In this document: positions 57,506 to 64,000 of the stretch, piece after piece
Numbering within the stretch: position 1 is the stretch's first letter
How the letters are laid out: the number at the start of each line of letters is the position of its first letter
From: Boesenbergia rotunda
Taxonomy: Eukaryota; Streptophyta; Magnoliopsida; Zingiberales; Zingiberaceae
Direction of reading: 5' to 3'
Assembly: GCA_024364735.1 (NCBI GenBank)
Contig: JAGFNQ010007703.1
Location: 1-64,000 of the forward strand
DNA: 64,000 nt
Notes under the pieces: model-generated
Seen by the model: the letters and a program-made list of their open reading frames with translations, nothing else
Told to the model about the DNA's origin: nothing
Database searches by the model: none
Position numbers and translations under genes: made by a program

Positions 57506-58086
57506 ATGCGGCCACATATTCCTTGAAGTCTTCAAGATTATAATCATCAAGATTAGTAGCTACGGACTGGAAGTCCTCAGAAGAAGAAGAATAGTAGGAC
57601 TCCCACCTCCTTCCACAAATGGATTTATCCATTCATCATCAGAAAGCATATATAGGTGTTCAAAGAGACGTCGTGGGGGTGGGTATTTCGCTGTTGTTGT
57701 TCTATTCGTTGTTGTTCATCACAATATTCATTCACCGAGATCCGTCCCTCTAGTAATTTTCTGAAAGGATCATCATAAAAGTCTCGTGTTCTAGAGATAA
57801 ATGGATTATCTTTATGAAGTGTAACCGGCCAATAGTCTTTCTCTTTGTCTTGTTCTGGAGTAATATATTCATGAGGTGCAGCATAAATAACTTACTTCCC
57901 TTTATGTTGTTGTTCTGATGTTGACGTATCCAGTGCTGGGTTTGTTACAGGGGTCTGTTTGTTTGTTAATCGAAACCCCCGTTTGCCTCTGTCCGTGTCA
58001 GTAAATTCATCAACTTTAACTACTTCAGGGAGTTCAATTACTGCTGGTGGTCTGGTGGTGGTGCTTATTCTCGCAGAGGTGCTCAT
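57506..58086 (-). pseudogene. Copy B ORF3 5' end with internal deletion
   Basis: ORF3 starts at 58086 (MSTSARISTTTRPPAVIELP) and jumps within about 20 codons to the tail of the dUTPase (VDEFTDTDRGKRGF), so the movement region and most of the dUTPase are deleted. The rest matches copy A 52520-53060. The start still overlaps the ORF2 stop (ATGA). Confidence 0.83.
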
Positions 58087-58481
58087 TTTCTTTTCTCGTT
58101 CTCTAGGATTTTTACTGGATGTTTAAAATCAAATACAGAGCCCTTTTTCTTTGGGGTAATAGGGTCACTTCCCAAATTTAATCCCCCAATTCTCTTTGTT
58201 AAGTAGGCAATGGAGTCTTCGAGTTCCTTTGAAGAAGTTGTTGGTGCTCTTGTAGTAGTAGGAACTTTCCTCAACAGGCTTTGTAACTCCTGAACCTGTT
58301 CAGTCAGGTTAATAACCAGGGAAATTAAAGTGTTATTTTGCTTAATAACAACCCTTAGGAGGTCAAAATTGGATTTTAATTCAATAGGAGATGTGAATCC
58401 AACAGCGGGTATTTCAATTGCTTCAGTATTCTTTAGAACTTTCCTATAGTCAATATTATCCTTTTGCTCTTCTAAACTCAT
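58083..58481 (-). CDS. Copy B ORF2, intact frame (virion-associated protein type)
   Basis: A complete 132-codon frame from MSLEEQKDNIDYRK to ILENEKRK. The middle part resembles a short coiled coil (LVINLTEQVQELQSLL) and the end is basic, as in badnavirus P2. Both ends overlap neighbouring frames by ATGA. It is the only fully open viral ORF in the window, although its genomic context is rearranged and no viral promoter is evident. Expression is doubtful. Confidence 0.8.
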   Translation of the reverse strand: MSLEEQKDNIDYRKVLKNTEAIEIPAVGFTSPIELKSNFDLLRVVIKQNNTLISLVINLTEQVQELQSLLRKVPTTTRAPTTSSKELEDSIAYLTKRIGGLNLGSDPITPKKKGSVFDFKHPVKILENEKRK

Positions 58482-58884
58482 CCGCCAATAAGATTTTTGA
58501 CTTCAACAATTAAGTGTTCAACTTTGCGAACACTTCTCTTAAGTTCTTCAGTAAGCTTAAAGGTTTCTTCCTCAACAAGCTTAGGTTGTTGGGCTATTTC
58601 ACGAACCAGGTTTCGGACCTCAGCTTTTGTCAAAAGTCTTTGACTAATAATATCCTTCTCAAGGTTCCTTATAGTCTTTTAAAGTTTACCAATGTCTTGC
58701 CTTAACCCCCTGTTTTCTTCTTTTAAGGTATAGAAATGTTTCAGGGTTACTTTTGCTAAAAGAGAAAGTCTATCATAAACAACACCAATGTTGTTAGCTA
58801 AATCATATGCTTTTGGTTTTGAAACGTCTGTTAGATCAAGGTATTCAAGGTTTACGGTTTGGGATCTACTATACCATTCCCTAA
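58478..58884 (-). pseudogene. Copy B ORF1, 5'-truncated at the host junction
   Basis: The ORF1 core (EWYSRSQTVNLEYLDLTDVS, DLANNIGVVYDRLSLLAKVT) continues to a stop at 58679, then on in other frames to the stop overlapping ORF2. Viral sequence ends at about 58884. Beyond it the minus strand reads directly into a splice donor and exon of the KRTCAP2-like gene. Confidence 0.85.
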
Positions 58885-59125
58885 ATAAGTACCATGTGGT
58901 GATGCAAACACGATGAACTGTAGCAGCAACAACAAGAGCAACCATTTCCGCCAATGCAACTGCAAGTATGAATGTGTTATATGCCCCAAAAAATGATGTT
59001 CAGAGTAGTAAAATAGCAATTTAAACAGTTACTGAACTCACAAGCACCCCATCCTATCATTGTTCCAGATGATTCTTGGCATTGCATACATGACTTCACA
59101 GAATCCACAGAATGTTACCAATGAA

Positions 59126-59620
59126 CGATATGCTAGAAGTAGTTACAACCATGGCAGGTCTAGTCACATTCCCACCATGTAATTGTGCTTTCACTTATAT
59201 GACCCAAAAACACTAATCATCAAAACAGATATTTTACTAAGATTTTTCAGTTGAAATTAATTGATGCAGCTTCTTCATGATGGCATAGGTAAAATTAAGT
59301 TCCTTCAATATTCATTTAAGCATACAATAACCGTTAGTTCATAGCAGATGATTAGACCATGAAAAACAGAACAGTTAATCCACTATGCCTATTCACATAA
59401 CAACAATTGACAAGCAAACAAAAGCAAGTGTACATCATTTCCTGCAAAGAAGGAAAAAATCCAAAGGTTTAATGCACTCAGGGGAACATAAATCATTAGT
59501 TAGAAATCTACACTTGAAAGTTGAAACAATCTCACGTATGTTTCATCATAAAAGACACAAGTTATTGTTCATATTCAATAAGAAATGAAACAAAATCGGA
59601 GAGGCATCTTGCATACTATC
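59126..59620 (-). other. Intron sequence of the KRTCAP2-like gene
   Basis: No coding content or repeat recognised; A/T-rich intron sequence between the middle exon and the SINE. Confidence 0.6.
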
Positions 59621-59846
59621 ATAAAATGGAGTGTTTACGCCCCCAGGGCATAGCCAAGTTGGTCACCACATGATAGATTTGTAGAAATAAGCAAGAGTCG
59701 ATTCTCGACGAAGTGGGGAAAAATACCGTCCACATGTAGTGGCATACTCGGTTTCTTGATTTACCTACAAATGTCAATGGGGCCGGTCGTGTGAAGCGCT
59801 CGAGGTAAGCTATGACCTTTTTGCAGAAATAAAATGGAGTGTTTAC
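59621..59846 (+). mobile_element. tRNA-derived SINE with 18-bp target duplication
   Basis: The body is 59639-59828, about 190 bp. It starts GCCCCCAGGGCATAGCC, has a box-A-like ATAGCCAAGTTGGT and box-B-like GAGTCGATTCTC, and ends in a short T run (GACCTTTTTT) plus GCAGAA. It is flanked by perfect copies of ATAAAATGGAGTGTTTAC at 59621-59638 and 59829-59846. Long direct repeats like this are the mark of LINE-driven insertion. Orientation is opposite to the host gene. The family name is unknown to me. Confidence 0.88.
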
Positions 59847-60467
59847 CATTCTTAGTTTCTAGAGGCACCTAGCATTGCTACTTTATACGGTATCATAATA
59901 TCATAAAATGAGAACTGCGCAAATAAGATTCACTTCACTCTTTGCAAATAGTTCCATGCCAAACATAAGATTTAAGATAATCACAGAAATCAATGACCCT
60001 AGTATAAATATCTAACTGTTACTATTAGAACACTGAAATAGTCAGAAATTTTATTTGGATATTATACTATGACACAAGAAATATGAGGAATAGTAAGAAA
60101 TAATTTTAGAAGCATAGAATATATATTTTTCTATGTAAGTTGGATCACTCTACGGTTGCAAGAACTAAAATCCCTACAATGTCAGGTAAAAGGTACAAAG
60201 ACTCTCCAAGCCTATTATGAACTAATCTACCATATGAATGAGGAGATCAGCATGGTCATGCATATCAATGCTGTAAAAGACAGGAAAGACCAAGACTAAT
60301 ACCAGGATGACTTATCATAGAGTATTTTCATTCACAATATCAGGTAGTGAAAATAAAATGAAGAAAACCACTTTGGAATTCTAAACAATAAATGAAAAAT
60401 GTATGAACTTGTTCACAGTTTGCTGTAGTAAAAAACAAAGACAATTCTTTTTAAAAGAAAACTTCCG
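59847..60467 (-). other. Intron sequence of the KRTCAP2-like gene
   Basis: A/T-rich, no frame or repeat that I recognise. Confidence 0.6.
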
Positions 60468-60633
60468 TTAACATCAAAAGAAACAATAGGGAACTAACAA
60501 AACCCCCAAGAATTGTCAACAACTCAGAGGATGCCAATTTCTCTCTGTACATTTCCAGAAGTGAGAGAATGATGGCAAATGAAAGTAACGAGTAGAGTAT
60601 AGATCTCCCCGTGATGGCCATGGAGTCGATCAT

Positions 60634-61242
60634 TCCAAGAATAAGTTAAATGAGAGCAGCACGTAACAACATTATGGAGAACACTAATAACATCTAAAAG
60701 AGAAATATTTCAGAATTACATGCATCAACAATTATGATCTTGCATGCCTCAACAAGTTTAGATAGCAAGAGCCAGAGCATATGTCAAGTTGCCAGCAGTG
60801 TTTAATTTGAAAGAAGGTCAACATTCAAATATCGTTTAGTTGAAAATCATACTTCTCTTGATCTCTCAAGGGCTTTATGGCGTTAAAGAGATTTACTCCA
60901 AAACGAAACACGACAAGATCGTTTTTTTTTCCCCGTTACTGACATCGGTGAAGGCAAGCTCTTAGATGCTAATTTAGCGTTGGGCTAACCGATTAGTTAA
61001 ATCTAATAAAAAACGACGTAATGGCTCCGGAGAAAACAAAAAGGTGATATAAAGAGATCCAACTACTAGGTTGCAACACCAAACGCATCAATGAAAGGAA
61101 TTCGACAAACATCAAAAAATTGGATATGGAAAAAAAAAAGCATTTTCACAGGAAATTATGATGTGCAACCAGAAAACATCAGCGGGGTCAGATCAGGAGC
61201 TGAATGAAAACGAGGAAACGCATAGTCAAGAACTCATCGTAC
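60634..61242 (-). other. Probable first intron of the KRTCAP2-like gene
   Basis: Lies between the inferred leader exon donor (61241-61242) and the first coding exon. I could not find a clear AG acceptor next to the coding exon, so its 3' border is uncertain. Confidence 0.45.
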
Positions 61243-61330
61243 CTTTCCTTCTTCGGCTGCCGCGATGGTCGCCGGAGGAAACCGAGAAGAGGGAGCTGAG
61301 AAGAGAAGCTCGATGAATAAGGAGGGCTTA

Positions 61331-61663
61331 GGGATTGTACAAGTAGATCAAAGAGGGATCGAATCTTATGACACGGCAAAAATCAAAGAAGTGGTATTTC
61401 AACCCACGACCTCAACAAAGGACCAGAACTTGAGTCTGACGCCTTAGACCATTCGGCCATCCTGTCAAAATTGATATTCATTATAGCTAACTTTTTACAG
61501 AATCTATAATTTTAGCGACCAAACTTCCTTTTTGAAACTTGCTACCTTCACAAAGCATCCGATTCTTCTTCGCTCGCAATCTTCTTCCTTTACGATCTTC
61601 TTCCTCCTTCATCCATCGCCCAAATACTCGACTAATATTGATCTCCTGATCAAAACCTAACCC
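61331..61663. promoter_or_regulatory. Shared upstream region of two head-to-head genes
   Basis: About 330 bp separate the inferred 5' leader of the minus-strand KRTCAP2-like gene from the start codon of the plus-strand C2 gene. It must hold both promoters or a bidirectional one. No clear TATA box is seen; a pyrimidine-rich stretch (61560-61620) may be the C2 gene's 5' leader. A decayed tRNA-Leu copy lies inside. Confidence 0.5.
61388..61466 (-). tRNA. Decayed tRNA-Leu (anticodon CAA), probable pseudogene
   Basis: The minus strand reads GACAGGATGGCCGAATGG, then the D arm, an anticodon arm with CTCAAGT in the loop (CAA), a long variable arm and GTGGGTTGAAATACCAC. It follows plant tRNA-Leu(CAA) closely in its first two thirds. 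The T loop has TTGAAAT instead of TTCAAAT, removing the C needed for the D-loop contact. The T stem has one mismatch. The acceptor strands GACAGGA and TTCTTTG mispair at two positions. Box A is intact but box B is damaged. I take it as a pseudogene. Confidence 0.75.
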
Positions 61664-62584
61664 ATGTCGAAGATCCACGTTGAGGTTTGCATGATCTCCG
61701 CCCGCGGTCTCCGGCGGCGCCGCTCCACCTTTCTCAAGCCACAGTGGTTCGCCGTCGGGTGGATCGATCCCGACGAGAAGTACTGCACCAGGATAGACGC
61801 CTCCGGCACCTCCAACCCGACGTGGAAGACCAAGTTCTTGTTTACGGTCGGGGACGCCAGTAGCTCCGGCGAACAGGCGGCCGCTCTGACGGTGGAAGTC
61901 TACAAGAGGGAGCCCATTTTTCTGAGGGAGAAACTTCATGGCGTGGCGGTGGTACCGTTGAAGGAGTTCATGGTCAGATTCTTGAGCCAAATGGAATCGA
62001 ATCCAATGGTGGAGAGCTTCCAGCTGAGGAAGAAGAATTCAGAAGAGAGCCGTGGATTCATCGACGTCTCCATCCATATTTACCGGAAAAGCGAGAAAAA
62101 TTATCATAGAAGTATCCATTCCAAATTTGCATTTCGCTTTACCTTCTGGACTTTTTTCTCTTTCGAAATGTAAATTTAAAGATTGATCCTTTCTCATTTT
62201 GCAGCCACCGATGGAGATTTCCCATGGGCAAATGACAAGGAGAGAATCACAATCGCCATCGGAGATGGCCCAACCTTACCTTTCCCGGCCCATCTACAAC
62301 CACCGCACTGCCGGCCTCCCACTCCTCCGCCTCCTCCGCCACCTTCGAACGCAGGATACTTACCGTCGTTGTTCCCGGGAGCAGCAGCTCCGCCGCTGGA
62401 GACTCACTTCAGTCTGCCGCCGCAGGGGGCAGCGAGATATGGCAGTGGAGCGCCGTCTGGGTTCGGGGCGGGACTCGGAGCCGGCGCCTTAGCAGCTGGA
62501 GCTGTGATCTTCGGGGACGACTTCATGTCGGGTTCCGCTTTCCCGGCTTGGCTTCACGGCTGCAACTTCAAGTGTGTCGGCTGA
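61664..62584 (+). CDS. C2-domain protein, SRC2-like, two exons
   Basis: Exon 1 is 61664-62111, the intron 62112-62204 (GTATCC...TTTGCAG, 93 nt) and exon 2 62205-62584; phase is conserved (1 nt plus 2 nt). The product is 275 residues. Residues ~1-140 form a C2 domain (MSKIHVEVCMISARGL, FLKPQWFAVGWIDPD, SNPTWKTKFLF, LTVEVYKRE, HGVAVVPLKEFM, RGFIDVSIHIYRK). C2 domains bind membrane phospholipids, often with calcium; I cannot confirm a full set of calcium-binding aspartates. Then come a proline run (~185-195) and a small hydrophobic Gly/Ala segment (GFGAGLGAGALAAGAVIFGD). This order occurs in plant SRC2/BAP-like membrane-associated C2 proteins. The C-terminus ends in a Cys-rich tail. It looks intact. 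Without splicing, exon 1 would run on to a stop at 62171-62173. Confidence 0.88.
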
Positions 62585-62789
62585 CGGAGATGCTCTGTTC
62601 TGATGTATCATCAAATTGATAGATTAATGGCTTCCAATGAATATTTGGAAATAACAAGGTTGCTTTTAGAAAAATAGTTCCACAAATCAAATTTATTTAT
62701 TTTTCACAAACCACAAATTATTATCTAACAAAAAAATTGTACCTTATGCAAACTGAAAATTGATAAAAGGATTGCAAATAGATAGAAAG
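62585..62789. other. 3' flank of the C2 gene
   Basis: A/T-rich; probably contains the 3' UTR. No repeats before 62790. Confidence 0.5.
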
Positions 62790-63052
62790 GATTGCATAAT
62801 TTGAAATTATAGATAAATGTTTGGCAAAAATAAAAAACAACTCCTTATTTTTATCAGCGTTAAAAGGTACTATATATATGATTGCATAATTTGAAATTAC
62901 GATAGATAAATGTTTGGCAAAAATAAAAAACAACTCCTTATTTTTATCAGCGTTAAAAGGTACTATATATATGATTGCATAATTTGAAATTACGATAGAT
63001 AAATGTTTAGCAAAAATAAAAAACAACTCCTTATTTTTATCAGCCTTAAAAG

Positions 63053-63056
<4 letters not shown>
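62790..63056. repeat. Tandem repeat, three copies of a 90-93 bp unit
   Basis: Copies begin GATTGCATAATTTGAAATTA at 62790, 62880 and 62973. They differ by a few bases (for example CAGCG versus CAGCC, TTGGC versus TTAGC) and each ends in a short TA run. The third copy runs into the TA microsatellite. An open frame on the minus strand repeats the same peptide three times and is only a shadow of the repeat. Confidence 0.93.

Positions 63057-63133
<77 letters not shown>
63057..63133. repeat. (TA)n microsatellite, about 38 units
   Basis: Uninterrupted alternating TA, evidently grown from the TATATATAT at the end of the 93-bp unit. Confidence 0.97.
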
Positions 63134-63135
<2 letters not shown>

Positions 63136-63376
63136 ACCCAAATTTAAAAATATATTTTTAATATTATTTTAGCAATTTTAATCAAAATTATTTTGATCAA
63201 CGACACTTAATAATTTTGATCACAATTATTTTAATTGTAATAATTTTGAACTATTTTAATAATAGTTAAATACTTTTAATTATAATTACTTAGTTATCTT
63301 AAATATATTGGAGCAGTTTTCAATAAAGCTAGAACAAAGGTATTTTCAAAATATAGATTTCTTTTTTGATATATAT
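63134..63376. other. A/T-rich spacer
   Basis: Rich in TAATTTTGATCA-like short repeats; no gene seen. Confidence 0.5.
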
Positions 63377-64000
63377 TGATCCCGGATCAGGTTGCGTGTA
63401 GCCTGGCCTGATAGCCTGACACCTAGTCAGAAGGAAAGTGGATAGTGGGTTGGAAAGGCCCGTCGGATAGGCATCACTCGGAGCCAGGCCCCTGATCGGA
63501 CTCGTGGCGGCCCACGCTCCTCAGATTCGGTCTGACCCAAGCTCAGACACTCAGGCTCTCATACCCCTCCAAGTTTGGCTCCCCGCCGACAAGTGACGGA
63601 CCACGCTCCGGGGGTAAGCTCGAACCGGAGGGGGCGTTACTCGACATCTCGTCATGCAGTGCCCCAGTCGGCACCCTCATAGGCCCTCAGTCGCCCTCGT
63701 CATGAGTGCCCCAGTCGCCACCCTCATAGGCCCTTAGTCGATCTCGTCATGCAGTGCCCCAGTCGACACCTTCATAGGCCCTCAGGCGCCGTCGTCATGT
63801 AGTGCCCCAGTCGGCACCTTCATAGGCCCTCAGCCGGCCTCGTCATGCCCCCAGTCGGCACCTTCATAGGCCCTCAGCCGGCCTCGTCATTTAGTGCCCC
63901 AGTCGGCACCCTCATAGGCCCTCAGCTGGTCTCAATAGGAAACACAACCACTCCCTGACACCAGACCACCATAAGCTGTACGGGGTCGGCGCAGGACTGA
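63377..64000 (+). repeat. LTR of the T3 family, opposite orientation, cut by window end
   Basis: Starts TGATCCCGGATCAGG and follows the T3 LTR (46978-48019) in reverse complement, including the stretch TTGCGTGTAGCCTGGCCTG. The minisatellite (units ~47 bp, GCCCCAGTCGGCACCCTCAT, AGGCCCTCAGCCGGCCTCGT) covers about 63655-63930 with six copies, more than in T3. It is probably the 5' LTR of a plus-strand element beyond the window. Confidence 0.85.

Larger units (their letters stand above)
58885..61330 (-). pseudogene. KRTCAP2: KRTCAP2-like gene (oligosaccharyltransferase subunit), cut off by viral integration
   Basis: Minus-strand exons match the small membrane protein KRTCAP2, an accessory subunit of the ER oligosaccharyltransferase that N-glycosylates proteins. 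The first coding exon (~60468-60633, start at 60633 or 60621) encodes two membrane segments: MAITGRSILYSLLSFAIILS, LLEMYREKLASSELLTILGG, FVSSLLFLLMLT. A middle exon (59042-59093, perhaps extending over FIGN at 59114-59125) encodes QESSGTMIGWGA. The next exon (58893-58959) encodes ALAEMVALVVAATVHRVCIT and ends in a donor. Phases agree (1 nt plus 2 nt). A 5' leader exon probably ends at 61243 (AAG|GTACG). The final exon is absent down to 48.0 kb; viral sequence starts 8 nt after the donor. A 34-nt insert between FIGN and QESSG and a weak first donor also suggest decay. Confidence 0.75.

Noticed and set aside
48753..58884. An active integrated virus
   Set aside because: Both copies have many stops, shifts, deletions and an inversion; the RT catalytic box is out of frame and followed by a stop; no complete leader or primer site was seen.
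61188..61379. 63-codon minus-strand frame near the head-to-head region as a separate gene
   Set aside because: Better explained as leader exon plus first intron of the KRTCAP2-like gene; no conserved protein seen.
61388..61466. A working tRNA-Leu gene
   Set aside because: T-loop C to G, T-stem mismatch and two acceptor mispairs.
62721..63026. Minus-strand 101-codon frame with a repeated hydrophobic peptide
   Set aside because: Fully explained by the 93-bp tandem repeat.

Overview
This window is plant nuclear DNA, almost entirely transposable elements. It contains Ty1/copia elements of the SIRE/Maximus type, Ty3/gypsy elements of the Tekay and Tat types, an L1-type LINE relic, a SINE and an endogenous badnavirus-like pararetrovirus. 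Spliced plant genes occur only in the last 5 kb. I cannot fix the species. The mix suggests a large monocot-like genome (a Zingiberales plant is only a hunch). There are no bacterial operons, CRISPR arrays or rRNA genes.

Layout. 1-4446: minus-strand Tekay-type chromovirus with a 2.6 kb LTR, a gag, and a pol collapsed to scraps of integrase and chromodomain. It sits inside the gag of a plus-strand SIRE-like element (S1, 4447-10347, 3' LTR finished at 23188-23666). The S1 3' LTR is split by a 12.8 kb three-LTR Ty3-type derivative without pol (N1, 10348-23187). N1 itself carries a 2.2 kb solo LTR flanked by a GAAAC duplication (14227-16425). 23667-24960: a Tat-type RT/RNase H fragment and a reversed copia LTR fragment. 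24961-41827: three units (E1, E2, E3) of a SIRE-like family that keeps gag but has no protease, integrase or RT. Its LTRs and 3' regions carry a characteristic long palindrome built on CAGTCGACTG. E1 also has a plant transposon-associated ORF. A 921-base N gap lies between E2 and E3. 41828-48019: minus-strand Tat-type Ty3 element (gag, PR, RT, RNase H, second RNase H, integrase, 5' LTR). Another LTR of that family starts at 63377 in the opposite direction.

48040-48715 is a LINE relic. 48753-58884 is a rearranged, many-times-broken endogenous caulimovirid of badnavirus type: ORF1, ORF2 and a polyprotein with movement, dUTPase, coat, protease and RT/RNase H domains. The second copy is a mosaic with one inverted block. 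Its right end lies 8 nt beyond a splice donor of a minus-strand host gene resembling KRTCAP2, a subunit of the oligosaccharyltransferase complex (exons between 58893 and 60633, probable 5' leader exon near 61243-61330). That gene's last exon is not visible in the window. Its intron holds a SINE with a perfect 18-bp duplication. Head to head with it is a two-exon C2-domain gene (61664-62584). A decayed tRNA-Leu(CAA) copy lies in the shared upstream region.

The elements do not form a pathway; they form a record of nested insertions. The most unusual points are the family-specific palindrome sets just upstream of LTR TATA boxes, the gag-only E family with an extra intron-bearing ORF, and the virus-host gene junction.
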